Assembly: GCF_014698235.1 (NCBI RefSeq)
Contig: NZ_JACJSP010000012.1
Location: 62,001-126,000, forward strand
Reading direction: 5' to 3'
Source: Limnothrix sp. FACHB-406
GTDB taxonomy: Bacteria; Cyanobacteriota; Cyanobacteriia; CACIAM-69d
DNA length: 64,000 nt
Shown here: positions 1 to 9,290 of the stretch, piece after piece
Numbering within the stretch: position 1 is the first letter of the stretch
Layout: each line of letters opens with the position of its first letter
Made by a program: the position numbers and the translations under genes
Notes under the pieces: generated by a model
Told to the model about the DNA's origin: nothing
Database searches by the model: none
The model's input: only the letters and a program-made list of their open reading frames with translations

Positions 1-202
1 CAGGGCACAGCTATGGTCATGATCAATCCAGACCATGGCCCAACCGAAGCCGCGATCGGAACATGGTTCACTACTTTTTCCCGAGTATCGTTTTTAATAG
101 AGTCTCAGGGGTAGGGAACAGCAGCCGCGAGGACAGATAACATCCAGCCCTTGTAGGTCGCTACTGCTTTTGCTTGTATCAGTCTCATAAGGGGTAGTTC
201 TT

Positions 203-973
203 ATGGTGCCCAATCGCATGCTCTCCCGATTCTTTGTTTCCTCGGTTTTGACGGCCGGGGCGATCGCCCTTTCAAGTTTCACCGCTTCGGCAGGAATGCC
301 TTTGGTTAACGGTCAAGCTGGCTCAGAAGGGCCCGCCGTTAGCTTTAATTCGCTCCCGAGCCAAGAAGCTGGGTTCGCTCCCCGGGGTAACCGCACCCTT
401 CGCCACACGGTCAGTGGAGGCCGGCGCGGTGCTTGTGGTTCCTCGGCCTTGGCCCTCATGCCCTTAGTTCCAGGCCAACAGGGTGCGCTGACGGCCAGTG
501 CTCATCCTTCGCTGTGGGTCTATGTGCCCGCTGGGATGGGCAGCACGGCTCGTTTCCGGTTGACGGACGCAACGGAAGCCGACTTGGACGAGCAAACCAT
601 CGCTCTTCCCCAGGAAGGCGGCTTGGTGCAGGTGAAGCTGCGGGATAAGGGCCAAGGCCTGACCGCTGGCAAGGCCTATCAATGGTACGTTTCGGTCACT
701 TGCGAAACGGCCAACGGCGAAGAACCGCGCAACACCTTCGCTAGCGGCTGGATTCAACGGGTGGAAGCCAGCTCTGCGGTGGCGGAAGCAACGGCAGCTC
801 CCGATCGGCTGACGGCGGCGGCGGCCTATGCTCGTGCGGGCATTTGGTACGACGCGGTGAGCAGCGTGATTGAAGCCGATCGCTCGGGCGATCGAGCAGC
901 CGCTTGGCAAGCGCTGGCCACTTCGGCGGGTTTGGATCGATCGCTGATGGCCATTAACCTGCCCAGCAACTAG
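203..973 (+). CDS. DUF928 family exported protein
   Basis: 256 residues. The start ATG follows AAGGGG at 189-194 with good spacing. Residues 1-30 form a signal peptide: a short basic start, a hydrophobic core (VLTAGAIALSSFTASAG), then a small-residue cleavage region, so the product is exported. The middle holds the features I associate with the cyanobacterial DUF928 family: RGACG after a Gly-rich linker, the segment PSLWVYVP, a beta-rich stretch ending in GKAYQWYVSVTC, and GWIQRVE. The C-terminal third is Ala-rich and helical with a WYDAV motif. DUF928 has no established biochemical role; members are often next to CHASE2 or TPR-CHAT genes, but this one stands alone. A terminator follows at 1058-1099. 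Family call is confident, function unknown. Confidence 0.88.
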   Translation: MVPNRMLSRFFVSSVLTAGAIALSSFTASAGMPLVNGQAGSEGPAVSFNSLPSQEAGFAPRGNRTLRHTVSGGRRGACGSSALALMPLVPGQQGALTASAHPSLWVYVPAGMGSTARFRLTDATEADLDEQTIALPQEGGLVQVKLRDKGQGLTAGKAYQWYVSVTCETANGEEPRNTFASGWIQRVEASSAVAEATAAPDRLTAAAAYARAGIWYDAVSSVIEADRSGDRAAAWQALATSAGLDRSLMAINLPSN

Positions 974-1057
974 ACCAGCAACCGGCCCCGTAACTCGTCA
1001 GATTGCCGGGTGGCAATCCTCAAGACAGTGCGTAGGCTATGATGCCTGTCGAGTCAG

Positions 1058-1099
1058 AATCAGGATGGAGTGTAAGCTCAATCCTGATTTTGGTTTTTA
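1058..1099 (+). terminator. Rho-independent terminator after the DUF928 gene
   Basis: AATCAGGAT at 1058-1066 pairs with ATCCTGATT at 1081-1089 (9-bp perfect stem, 14-nt loop). It is followed directly by a T-rich run ending at 1099. It lies about 85 bp after the DUF928 stop and just before the ribosome site of the next gene. Confidence 0.7.
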
Positions 1100-1123
1100 G
1101 GGCTTGTTTCTTGGAGTTGGTTG

Positions 1124-1645
1124 ATGAACTACCTAATTGCTGTCTTTGCCGATCGCATGGGCGTGGAAGCGGCTTACACGGCCCTGGAAGCGGCAGGCTT
1201 TGACCTCAAGCAAATGGCCATTTTGGGCAAGGGCTACAAAACCGCCGATGAATTTGGCTTCATTGACCCCAGCCAGCAGGCTCGTCGCCAAATTAAGATG
1301 ATGGCTTTTTGGACGATTCCCTTTGGCTTTTTGGCCGGCGTGGGATTCAGCTTGGCGACGGGGTTGCAAACCTTCACGGAATGGGCTGGCCCGGTGGGCA
1401 ACCATTTGGTAGGTGGTCTGTTGGGGGCGATCGGGGGAGCCATGGGCAGCGTGACCGTTGGAGGCGGCCTGGGCCTGACGGGAGGTAACGGCGATGTGCT
1501 GGCCTATCGCAATCGACTTGATCAAGATCAATACCTGTTGGTGATCAAAAATCTTGATCTGATGCAAACCCGCCAAGCAAATGATTTAATTCGGCTGCAA
1601 AACCCGGAAACCGTACAGGGCTATACCGATTCTGGGGCCGTTTAA
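1124..1645 (+). CDS. Conserved glycine-rich membrane protein, unknown function
   Basis: 173 residues from ATG 1124, chosen over the adjacent TTG at 1121 because GGAG at 1113-1116 is well spaced from 1124. Residues 1-45 look like a soluble alpha/beta fold of the kind seen in general-stress or DUF1269-type proteins (an ADRMGVEAAYTALEAAGF segment, then KQMAILGKGY). Two hydrophobic stretches follow, around 63-85 and 97-127, both rich in glycine (LVGGLLGAIGGAMGS), consistent with Gly-zipper membrane helices. The tail (DQYLLVIKNLDLMQTRQAND) is again soluble. The arrangement of ferredoxin-like domain, Gly-zipper hairpin, then short tail is common in cyanobacterial stress-related proteins. That comparison is inference and no function is assigned. 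Confidence 0.75.
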   Translation: MNYLIAVFADRMGVEAAYTALEAAGFDLKQMAILGKGYKTADEFGFIDPSQQARRQIKMMAFWTIPFGFLAGVGFSLATGLQTFTEWAGPVGNHLVGGLLGAIGGAMGSVTVGGGLGLTGGNGDVLAYRNRLDQDQYLLVIKNLDLMQTRQANDLIRLQNPETVQGYTDSGAV

Positions 1646-1805
1646 ACGCACAATCCATCCGGGATTTCATGCACCATGTTGGCTCCTTGGGGGGAAACTG
1701 CCCACCCCCAGACCCAAACAGGATTCAGGTTTCCCGTCCCTCATCAACAACCCACCCGCTGGCGAGCTGGCGGGATGAGGATGGGTTTCTAAAGCCCCGC
1801 CTTCC

Positions 1806-1811
1806 TATAAT
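1806..1811 (+). promoter_or_regulatory. -10 element (TATAAT) of ppc
   Basis: A perfect TATAAT ends only 9 nt before the ATG at 1821. No clear -35 hexamer lies 16-18 bp upstream. If it is used, transcription would start at about 1818-1820, leaving no room for a ribosome site before 1821. Either the mRNA is leaderless or translation starts at the in-frame ATG 1854. Confidence 0.45.
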
Positions 1812-1820
1812 CTAGGGAGC

Positions 1821-4800
1821 ATGACCAACCTTACCGAGCCAGCCGATCGCTCTATGAGTTCGACCATCCATTCGCTCGATCGAGAAGTTGCCGCAGCCTC
1901 GGCATCAGACTTGTTTTTGCGGCATCGTCTCAAGGTGATGGAAGACCTGTGGCGGCAGGTGTTGCAACAGGAGTGCGGTCAGGAATTGGTATCCCTGCTA
2001 GATCGACTGTTGGATCTCTGCGCGCCGGACGGCCAAGCCGCTGATTTTTGCGAAGCTGATGTTTTGAAGCTGGTTGAAAACCTAGACCTTAATTCGGCAA
2101 TTCGGGCTGCGCGTGCCTTTGCCCTTTATTTTCAACTGATTAATATCGTTGAGCAACATTACGAACAACGCGATCAACAACGGCAATACGAAACTGCCAG
2201 CAGTCAGCCCATTTTGACGAAGCTTTTTAGCAACCATAGCCCCTTTGACAATCCTGAATCGAAGGGTGGAATTGAAGCAAAGGTGCTGGAGCGGAGCATT
2301 CCCAAACCGGATCAGATTCCGGATAATTGCGGTACGTTCTATTGGCTATTTCCCTATTTGCAACAACTGAATGTGCCGCCTCGGCAAATTCAAAAGTTGA
2401 TTGATCAATTGGATATTCAGTTGGTCTTTACGGCTCACCCAACGGAAATTGTGCGCCACACGATTCGCGATAAACAGCGGCGGTTGGTGAAGATTTTGCG
2501 GGAGCTGGATTTGGTGGAGGAAGATTTGCGCGATCGGGGGCTGAGCACCTCGATCGAGGCCCAAACCCTGCGCCAAAAACTCACGGAAGAAATTCGCCTT
2601 TGGTGGCGCACCGATGAATTACACCAATTCAAACCGACAGTGCTGGATGAGGTGGACTATGCCTTGCACTATTTTGAAGAAGTGCTGTTTGAGGTGATTC
2701 CCCAGCTCTATCACCGGTTTGATCGGGCGTTGAAATCGTCATTTCCGGGCCTGACTCCGCCCCGTTTCGATTTTTGTCGGTTTGGATCTTGGGTAGGTTC
2801 CGATCGCGATGGCAACCCTTCCGTCACGCCAGAAGTGACCTGGAAAACCGCCTGCTATCAGCGCAACTTGGTGCTGAAAAAATATCTGCAATCGGTGAAA
2901 AGTCTCAGCAGTTTGTTGAGCCTTTCTTTGCACTGGAGCGATGTGCTGCCGGAGCTGCTGGAATCCTTGGAGCAGGAGCAGGCTCGACTGCCGGATATTT
3001 ACGAAAAATATGCGGTGCGTTTCCGCCAAGAACCCTATCGCCTGAAGCTGGCTTACATTGAACAGCGGCTGATTAACACCCTGGCGCGATCGAACCGGCT
3101 CTACGAAGGAGATGAATTGCACTCGGATATGTTGGAAAACAATCCGGTCAGCATCTATCGATCGGGCACGGAATTTTTGGCGGAATTGAATCTCATCCGG
3201 CGCAGTTTGCAACAAACGGGCTTAGTTTGCTCGGATTTGGAAGATCTGATCTGTCGGGTGGAAATCTTTGGGTTTAGTTTGGCCCATTTGGATATTCGCC
3301 AAGAGAGTGGCCGTCACTCAGCTGCGATCGATGAAATTACGGAATATCTGCAACTGTTGCCCAAGCCTTATCGGGAAATGGACGAGGCAGAACGAACGGC
3401 CTGGCTGGTGCAGGAATTAAGCACCCGTCGTCCTTTGATTCCGGCGGAGTTGCCCTTTTCCGACAAAACCCGCGAGGCGATCGAAACCCTGCGGGTGGTG
3501 CGACAGCTACAGCACGAGTTTGGCCCCGGAGTCTGCCAAACCTACATCATCAGCATGAGCCACAACGCCAGCGATCTGCTGGAAGTGCTGTTGCTGGCCA
3601 AGGAAGCAGGCCTCTATGACCCCGCCACCGGGTCAGGAACCCTGCGCGTTGTGCCGCTGTTTGAGACGGTGGAAGACTTGAAATGTGCGCCGTCGGTGAT
3701 GGAGGGGCTGTTCTCCATGCGGCTTTACCGCGCATTGTTGGCGGGTGGCTACGATCGCCTCGATGCTGTTTTGGAAGCGGCCACCGAAGGGCAAACGGGC
3801 GCAGAATTCGCCAAAATGCGTCCCCACACCCCCACCAGCAATCAGCAAGAGGTGATGCTCGGTTATTCGGACAGTAACAAGGATTCGGGCTTCCTCAGCA
3901 GTAATTGGGAAATTCACAAGGCCCAAAAGGCGCTGCAAGGGGTGGCCGATCGCTTTGGGGTGGCCCTCAAGATTTTCCACGGGCGCGGTGGATCCGTGGG
4001 ACGCGGCGGCGGCCCGGCCTACGAAGCCATCTTGGCCCAACCGGGCCGCAGCATCCAAGGCCGCATCAAAATCACGGAGCAGGGGGAAGTGCTGGCTTCC
4101 AAATATTCCTTGCCCGAGTTGGCGCTCTATAACCTGGAGAAGGTGGCTGCCGCCACGATTCAATCGAGCCTGTTGGGCACGGGGTTTGATGACATCGAGG
4201 CTTGGAATGAGATTGTGGAGTCCCTGTCGGCGCGATCGCGGGAACATTACCGATCGCTGATTTACGAACAACCGGATTTCATTGACTTTTTCCATGAGGT
4301 CACCCCGATCGAGGAAATTAGTCAATTGCAAATCTCTTCGCGACCGGCCCGCCGGGGCGGCAAGAAGGATCTCAGCAGCCTGCGGGCCATTCCTTGGGTG
4401 TTTAGCTGGACCCAAAGCCGCTTCCTGTTGCCCGCCTGGTATGGGGTGGGCACGGCCCTGCAAGACTTTGTGGATCAGGAACCGGAAGAACACCTGAAGC
4501 TGCTGCAATATTTCTACTTCAAGTGGCCGTTCTTCAAGATGGCGATCTCGAAGGTGGAAATGACGTTGGCGAAGGTGGATCTACAAATTGCCCGCCACTA
4601 CACTAATGAGTTGACGCAGCCAGCCAACCGAGACCGGTTTGAGGCTCTGTTTGAGCAAATTGCCCATGAGTACATGACGACTCGGGATCTGGTGCTGAAA
4701 ATTACGGGCCACGATCGCCTGTTGGATGGAGACCCGGCGTTGCAGCGGTCGGTGCAGTTGCGCAACGGCACGATCGTGCCCTTGGGCTTCCTGCAAGCGT

Positions 4801-4940
4801 CGTTGCTCAAGCGGTTACGCCAACACAAGCAACAGTCAGCGACTGGCATGGCGCGATCGCGCTATAGCCGCAGCGAGCTGTTGCGCGGGGCCCTGCTGAC
4901 CATTAACGGAATTGCGGCCGGAATGCGGAACACTGGCTGA
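1821..4940 (+). CDS. ppc: Phosphoenolpyruvate carboxylase
   Basis: 1039 residues, the long form usual in cyanobacteria (E. coli has 883). It adds bicarbonate to phosphoenolpyruvate to give oxaloacetate, the anaplerotic entry to aspartate and C4 metabolism in the cytosol. All signature motifs are present: VFTAHPTE with catalytic His at about residue 206, [13 protein letters not shown], the second catalytic His region [14 protein letters not shown] (His about 720), [11 protein letters not shown], and the C-terminal [13 protein letters not shown]. The extra length is an N-terminal extension of about 70 residues before the conserved core. The start is uncertain: ATG 1821 has AGGGAG only 1 nt upstream, while ATG 1854 begins [11 protein letters not shown] and fits the TATAAT at 1806 better. 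A HIP1 hairpin lies after the stop. Confidence 0.97.
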   Translation: MTNLTEPADRSMSSTIHSLDREVAAASASDLFLRHRLKVMEDLWRQVLQQECGQELVSLLDRLLDLCAPDGQAADFCEADVLKLVENLDLNSAIRAARAFALYFQLINIVEQHYEQRDQQRQYETASSQPILTKLFSNHSPFDNPESKGGIEAKVLERSIPKPDQIPDNCGTFYWLFPYLQQLNVPPRQIQKLIDQLDIQLVFTAHPTEIVRHTIRDKQRRLVKILRELDLVEEDLRDRGLSTSIEAQTLRQKLTEEIRLWWRTDELHQFKPTVLDEVDYALHYFEEVLFEVIPQLYHRFDRALKSSFPGLTPPRFDFCRFGSWVGSDRDGNPSVTPEVTWKTACYQRNLVLKKYLQSVKSLSSLLSLSLHWSDVLPELLESLEQEQARLPDIYEKYAVRFRQEPYRLKLAYIEQRLINTLARSNRLYEGDELHSDMLENNPVSIYRSGTEFLAELNLIRRSLQQTGLVCSDLEDLICRVEIFGFSLAHLDIRQESGRHSAAIDEITEYLQLLPKPYREMDEAERTAWLVQELSTRRPLIPAELPFSDKTREAIETLRVVRQLQHEFGPGVCQTYIISMSHNASDLLEVLLLAKEAGLYDPATGSGTLRVVPLFETVEDLKCAPSVMEGLFSMRLYRALLAGGYDRLDAVLEAATEGQTGAEFAKMRPHTPTSNQQEVMLGYSDSNKDSGFLSSNWEIHKAQKALQGVADRFGVALKIFHGRGGSVGRGGGPAYEAILAQPGRSIQGRIKITEQGEVLASKYSLPELALYNLEKVAAATIQSSLLGTGFDDIEAWNEIVESLSARSREHYRSLIYEQPDFIDFFHEVTPIEEISQLQISSRPARRGGKKDLSSLRAIPWVFSWTQSRFLLPAWYGVGTALQDFVDQEPEEHLKLLQYFYFKWPFFKMAISKVEMTLAKVDLQIARHYTNELTQPANRDRFEALFEQIAHEYMTTRDLVLKITGHDRLLDGDPALQRSVQLRNGTIVPLGFLQASLLKRLRQHKQQSATGMARSRYSRSELLRGALLTINGIAAGMRNTG

Positions 4941-4999
4941 TCGCGGCGGCTCATTCGGGTGCTGATCCCGATGCGCCTTGGCCCAATGGGGTCTGAATG

Positions 5000-5033
5000 G
5001 AAGGGCGATCGACCGACGGGGCGATCGCCCTTC
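5000..5033 (+). terminator. HIP1-based hairpin downstream of ppc
   Basis: GAAGGGCGATCG at 5000-5011 is exactly complementary to CGATCGCCCTTC at 5022-5033, with a 10-nt loop. Both arms contain the CGATCG core of HIP1. There is no T-run, so if it ends ppc transcription it does so atypically. It may only stabilise the 3' end. Confidence 0.4.
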
Positions 5034-5090
5034 TGGTGTCTGAAGGTGGGCTGGAGCCTGGGCTAGGTCACAAGCGATCGAGAAACTAGA

Positions 5091-5096
5091 TACAAT
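5091..5096 (+). promoter_or_regulatory. Probable -10 element of grxC
   Basis: TACAAT lies 37 bp before the grxC ATG, in a short AT-richer stretch of an otherwise GC-rich gap. No consensus -35 is evident. The spacing would give a leader of about 30 nt. Confidence 0.35.
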
Positions 5097-5133
5097 CCTT
5101 CATAAATCTTGAACACCACCGCGATCGCATCCT

Positions 5134-5397
5134 ATGGCTGCCAACGTTGAAATTTATCTCTGGACAACTTGCCCCTTTTGCATTCGGGCCAAGCGATTGC
5201 TCGACCACAAAGGGGTGAAATATACGGAATATGTTCTAGACGGCGATGAGCCAGGGCGGGCCAAGATGGCGGAACGGGCTAATGGTCGGCGATCGGTTCC
5301 CCAAATTTTTATCAATAACCACCATGTGGGCGGCTGTGATGACATCCACGCCCTGGAGCAGGAAGGCAAGCTAGATGAGTTGCTGGCTGCTTCTTAG
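5134..5397 (+). CDS. grxC: Glutaredoxin 3 (GrxC family)
   Basis: 87 residues, the usual length for a class I glutaredoxin. It reduces disulfides and glutathione mixed disulfides using glutathione. The dithiol active site is CPFC at residues 13-16, within WTTCPFCIRAKRLL. The cis-proline motif follows in RRSVPQIFINN, and the glutathione-binding GG-(C/S)-D motif is present as HVGGCDDIHALE. There is no signal peptide, so it is cytosolic. The gene lies between ppc and, in convergent orientation, a SucD-like gene, with only 34 bp separating the latter, and it appears to have its own promoter. Identification is secure. Confidence 0.95.
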   Translation: MAANVEIYLWTTCPFCIRAKRLLDHKGVKYTEYVLDGDEPGRAKMAERANGRRSVPQIFINNHHVGGCDDIHALEQEGKLDELLAAS

Positions 5398-5431
5398 GTT
5401 GGCCGACAATCAGATCTAGCTCCACCGGTTA

Positions 5432-6346
5432 TCACTTGGCGCTAGGGGCCTTGGCTTTGGTGTTCAGGGCCCTTTGCAATAGCTCGGGGATTTTGGAGGG
5501 GCGATCGGCCACTCTCACCTTGGCGGCCTTGAGCGCGGCGACCTTGGTGGCAACATCGGTTTTGCCCCGTTTGCCCAACTCCGTGCGCGAGGCCACGATC
5601 TGGTTGGCATGGCCGATCGAGCGGTTCACGGGGGCAAAGTGTCCGGCAATGTAGGCAATCACGGGCTTATCGATCGTTTCGGCAATGTAACGCGCGGCCC
5701 GCAGTTCCCCATCGCCGCTGACTTCGCCCAGCAGCACAATGGCCTCGGTGCGATCGTCCTCATCCAGCATTTGCAGCCACTGTAGCAACGACGATCCCAC
5801 CACGCGATCGGCCCCAATGCAAGCGGCGATCGATTGGCCAAACCCAGCCCGCGTCAGTTGCAGCGCCACCTCGTAGGCCAGGGTGCTGCATCGGCTGACA
5901 ATCCCGATCGACCCCGGTTGATAGCACTCGGCCGGGTGCATTCCCAACAACACCTGTCCCGGCACAATAATTCCCGGGCAATTGGGGCCGAGCACCAACG
6001 TATCGGTGGCCTCTGCCCGCCGCACCAGGCGCACCATATCCAACGGCGGCACACCGGCCGACACCATCACCACCTGGCGAATGCCGGCCGCGATCGCCTC
6101 CAAGGCCGCATCCACCGCCGCATAGGCTGGCGAAAAAACAATCACCACATCGATCGGCCCCACCGTGGCGATCGCCTCTTCTACCAAATCAAAAACGGGA
6201 ATTTCATTGATCGATCGGCCCCCTTCGCCGGGGCTGACACCCGCCAGCACCTGTGTGCCGTAGTCCCGCATCAGCGGCACATGGGCGATCGCCAGCGGTT
6301 CGGCAATCCCACAAATCAAAACCTTGGTGTTGGGTGTCAGTCTCAT
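5432..6346 (-). CDS. SucD-like CoA-binding protein (succinate-CoA ligase alpha family)
   Basis: 304 residues from ATG 6346, chosen because AGGGAG lies 7-9 nt upstream. A 20-residue longer version would start at 6406 without support. The N-terminal half is a CoA-binding Rossmann domain: LTPNTKVLICG, then VLAGVSPGEGG, with VMVSAGVPPLDM and LGPNCPGII typical of SucD. The C-terminal ligase domain keeps YIAGHFAPVNRSIGHA, which aligns with the region around the phosphohistidine of SucD, so the catalytic His is probably retained. The usual partner sucC is not in the window; upstream is an O-antigen-ligase-like gene 86 bp away. It may pair with a distant beta subunit or be a diverged regulator. Family call is firm, the exact reaction less so. 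Confidence 0.75.
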   Translation of the reverse strand: MRLTPNTKVLICGIAEPLAIAHVPLMRDYGTQVLAGVSPGEGGRSINEIPVFDLVEEAIATVGPIDVVIVFSPAYAAVDAALEAIAAGIRQVVMVSAGVPPLDMVRLVRRAEATDTLVLGPNCPGIIVPGQVLLGMHPAECYQPGSIGIVSRCSTLAYEVALQLTRAGFGQSIAACIGADRVVGSSLLQWLQMLDEDDRTEAIVLLGEVSGDGELRAARYIAETIDKPVIAYIAGHFAPVNRSIGHANQIVASRTELGKRGKTDVATKVAALKAAKVRVADRPSKIPELLQRALNTKAKAPSAK

Positions 6347-6432
6347 CCACAAAGCTCCCTGACGCTCCTGCCGATTCGTTGATTCAATCCCACAAGACTG
6401 GCACAAAAATAGCGAGATGCTAAAACCAGATG

Positions 6433-8178
6433 CTAACCGGGAGCGGCCTTGGCGGCTCCCCGGCGACTGGTTCCATTATTGGCTGATTCCTCCAAATCAT
6501 CGGTTAAATCTGCCTCTAAGTCTTCTGAATCGTCCTCGGCTTCCAAGAGTCGTTGCTTACGATCGGCGCGATCGATCTCGGGCAATCGCAACAACACCCC
6601 GATTGCGTACCAGTAATAAACCGCCACTGGATCCACATCCAACGGGTAGTAATAGGTTTGATAACTGATGAACAGCACAAACACCCAATAGCTGGCTCCG
6701 ATGCCGCGCAGATTTTTTTCCTTGACCGATCGATAGGCCTTAAACGTGGTGATGGTAATCACCGTCACGAAGGCCAAAAATGCCGCAATGCCCGGAAAAC
6801 CCACCTCCCACATCACCTTGGGAAACCAGGTTTCAATCAAGGTTGTGCGACCAAACACCCGCGCTGAGTTGGTGGCTCGGCCTAAGCCCGCCCCAAAGGG
6901 ATTATTTTGGGCTTTTTTAAGCACAAATCCAAACTGCTCCCCAATGAATTCATCGGCCGGAGAAGCAGCCCAACGGCTGGTAAAACTATCAATTCGCTCT
7001 TGCAACACATCAGGGAATAAAACCGCTGCACCACCCAACAGCAACACCAAACCAAGGGCGATCGGCAAAAAGCGTTTTAAGTTGGTGACTTGCCCCGTTA
7101 AAACCAACAGAATGATGGTCACCACTGGCACGAGCGCCAAGGCAATTCGCTGGCCTGAAATCACCGCATTCATGAAGATGCCACCCATGGCTCCCAAGCC
7201 AATCAACCGCCACAGGGGAGATGGATCATTAAAAGCCGTCGTATAGGTAAAAAAGGCATTGGAAATTAGAAACCAAGCCCACTGCCAAGGAGCCACAAAG
7301 GTTCCCGGTAGTCGCACCATATTTTGCGATGGACTCCAAACCAAGGAGCCGCCCACAAAGCAACGAGCGTCGATCGAGGCCTTGAACAATCCCGATCCTT
7401 CCAAGTGGTCAGTGCCCGCACAGCGCCCCGTCAGCAGAAAATAATATTGCACATAGGCCAATGCACAGCAAACAATGGCTAAAACCGACGTGATTCGCGT
7501 AGCAAACAGCAGTTCTTTTTTACTGCGAATGAGATGATAGGTGCAGAAAATAATGGGAATATAACCCATGAAAACCTTAAAGCCTAAAATTCCCAAAGCA
7601 AACGGCGATTTGTCATCAGGAAAGGGCTTTTTAAGCTGCTGCATTCCATTCACGGACAGCAGCGTCATCACGGAGCAAGTTAACAAAATCAGGAGTGTGG
7701 GTTTCAGGGCGTTGGAGGCCCAGAAAGGAATTCGCATCTGCCGACACGATCGCCAAATGCCAATCAAAGCTGGCAAATAAATGCCGTCTTTGGCCAATTG
7801 CAACACCACGCTGCCACCCAAGGCATAGGTGACCGTGCCGCTGAGGGGCAAATACATTAAAAAGCCCCAAAAAGCCTGACGCGGATATTTCAAAGACAGG
7901 GACAAAACCGGAATGGCCGCACCGGCCACTACGCCCATTTTGGGATCAACGGCAACGGCAGCGATCGCCCCTAAAATCACACCCACAATGAGGGACGGCG
8001 TGAGGGATTGAATAAAGGCTTGGCGAGCTTTGGCTTGTTCCCGTTGGCGCTTTTTTAGCTCCTTGGGATCAACTTTGACCTTGGCATTTTTTCGCTTCTG
8101 ATTGCGTTTTTTCTTGGTTTTGGTGTTGCGTTTTTTGGCTTTTGTGGGGCGGGCTTTGGCTTTGCGAGCGACGGCCAT
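6433..8178 (-). CDS. O-antigen ligase-like polytopic membrane protein
   Basis: 581 residues with about ten hydrophobic segments. The first 50 residues are extraordinarily basic, made of alternating Lys, Arg, Asn and Thr (for example KKRNTKTKKKRNQKRKNAKV), and must be cytoplasmic. The membrane part carries the layout of the O-antigen ligase/polymerase (Wzy_C) superfamily: a large loop between about residues 390 and 460 with NNPFGAGLGRAT, then FPKVMWEVGFPGIAAFLAF, and a C-terminal VAVYYWYAIGVLLRLPEI. Such proteins join or polymerise lipid-linked glycans at the outer face of the inner membrane. The acidic tail (EDDSEDLEADLTDDLEE) contrasts with the basic head. No other polysaccharide genes are adjacent, so the substrate is unknown. 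It is divergent from miaE. Confidence 0.72.
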   Translation of the reverse strand: MAVARKAKARPTKAKKRNTKTKKKRNQKRKNAKVKVDPKELKKRQREQAKARQAFIQSLTPSLIVGVILGAIAAVAVDPKMGVVAGAAIPVLSLSLKYPRQAFWGFLMYLPLSGTVTYALGGSVVLQLAKDGIYLPALIGIWRSCRQMRIPFWASNALKPTLLILLTCSVMTLLSVNGMQQLKKPFPDDKSPFALGILGFKVFMGYIPIIFCTYHLIRSKKELLFATRITSVLAIVCCALAYVQYYFLLTGRCAGTDHLEGSGLFKASIDARCFVGGSLVWSPSQNMVRLPGTFVAPWQWAWFLISNAFFTYTTAFNDPSPLWRLIGLGAMGGIFMNAVISGQRIALALVPVVTIILLVLTGQVTNLKRFLPIALGLVLLLGGAAVLFPDVLQERIDSFTSRWAASPADEFIGEQFGFVLKKAQNNPFGAGLGRATNSARVFGRTTLIETWFPKVMWEVGFPGIAAFLAFVTVITITTFKAYRSVKEKNLRGIGASYWVFVLFISYQTYYYPLDVDPVAVYYWYAIGVLLRLPEIDRADRKQRLLEAEDDSEDLEADLTDDLEESANNGTSRRGAAKAAPG

Positions 8179-8483
8179 AGACGGGGGTGGGGAGAGTGAG
8201 GGGCGGCAGCGTGGGTTGCGGACAGGGCGGCGAACGGGCCCGATCGAGCAGGAATCGACTAGGAAACGTTTGCCATTGTATTTCGCGAATTCCGGGATGG
8301 TTTCGGGGCAGTCCCGATCGCCCGTTGCCGGTTTGAGATATTTGGGCCTCTTGGGTTGCTCAGTTGTTCAATGGCCTGGTTCACTGGATTTGTTCGCATT
8401 AATTTCGCATTGATATCGATCGCCCAGTTGATTCACTTGCTCGATCGACGGTTCCAGTTCTTTGCAATTTCCTCCCGATCGCC
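8179..8483. other. Divergent intergenic region, O-antigen-ligase-like gene / miaE
   Basis: About 305 bp between divergent genes. It must hold both promoters. I see several CGATCG words and no convincing -10/-35 pair, hairpin or small gene. Confidence 0.4.
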
Positions 8484-9107
8484 ATGTCTTCCCCTTCTCT
8501 GCCGCCGCCGGCCATTTCTGAGTTGCCCTCGGTGCGTTTTTTGCAGCAGCCCACCTCCCAAGCTTGGGTGAACCAGGCGATCGCCCATTTGGATGAGGTG
8601 CTGATTGATCATGCCAACTGCGAGCGAAAGGCGGCCGGGGTGGCCTTGCAACTGATGGGCCAATACTCCACAAAAACGCTGCTGGTGCGCAAGCTCACCG
8701 CGATCGCCCAAGAGGAGCTGGAGCATTTTGAGCAGGTGAACCAATGGCTCGATCGCCTGGGGATTGCCCCTCGGGCCTTGGCAGCTCCGCCCTATGGGGC
8801 CACCCTGCGATCGCAAATTCGCCGCCAGGAACCCGGTCGCCTGCTGGATTCCCTGCTGGTGGCGGGGCTGATCGAAGCCCGCAGCCATGAACGACTGGGC
8901 CTGTTGGCGCAACATTGCCCCAATCCGAAGTTGGCGGCCTTCTATCGCAGCTTAATGGCTTCCGAAGCACGACATTACGGGATTTATTGGGTTTTGGCGG
9001 ATACTTACTACGATCGCCCGGTGGTGATGGAACGGCTGGCAGAGTTGGCGGCGATCGAAAGCGATGTTTTGGCGACGCTGCATCCCCAAGCACGGGTTCA
9101 CAGTTAG
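8484..9107 (+). CDS. miaE: tRNA-(ms2io6A)-hydroxylase MiaE
   Basis: 207 residues, normal for MiaE. It is a diiron monooxygenase that hydroxylates the isopentenyl side chain of ms2i6A at position 37 of tRNAs reading UNN codons. It is a ferritin-like four-helix protein: the iron ligands are visible as Glu in DHANCERKAAG, the ExxH in AQEELEHFEQ, the Glu in GLIEARSHERL and the ExxH in ASEARHYGIY. N-terminal residues LPSVRFLQQPTSQAWV are also typical. The gene is monocistronic. A run of 11-bp repeats starts 19 bp after the stop. Identification is secure. Confidence 0.92.
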   Translation: MSSPSLPPPAISELPSVRFLQQPTSQAWVNQAIAHLDEVLIDHANCERKAAGVALQLMGQYSTKTLLVRKLTAIAQEELEHFEQVNQWLDRLGIAPRALAAPPYGATLRSQIRRQEPGRLLDSLLVAGLIEARSHERLGLLAQHCPNPKLAAFYRSLMASEARHYGIYWVLADTYYDRPVVMERLAELAAIESDVLATLHPQARVHS

Positions 9108-9126
9108 GGCGAGTTTTTAGATCCCT

Positions 9127-9159
9127 GCGATCGACTTGCGATCAACTTGCAATCGGCCA
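9127..9159. repeat. 11-bp tandem repeat, three degenerate copies
   Basis: Units at 9127-9137 (GCGATCGACTT), 9138-9148 (GCGATCAACTT) and 9149-9159 (GCAATCGGCCA). The first two differ by one base. The array lies just after the miaE stop. The period equals roughly one helical turn. Confidence 0.55.
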
Positions 9160-9290
9160 AAAGTCCTTGAAACCCTAATTCTGAGATCGCAAAATCCTGG
9201 GGAACCAGAGGACTGAGCACCTTACCTGCAATGGCTTGAACTGGAAAATCAGCTATGTTAAGGGGCCAGAGAAGAGCCGGAATCATCACC

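Noticed and set aside
3633-4508. 291-codon antisense ORF within ppc
   Set aside because: Shadow of the real gene produced by GC-rich codons; the ppc frame carries all catalytic motifs.
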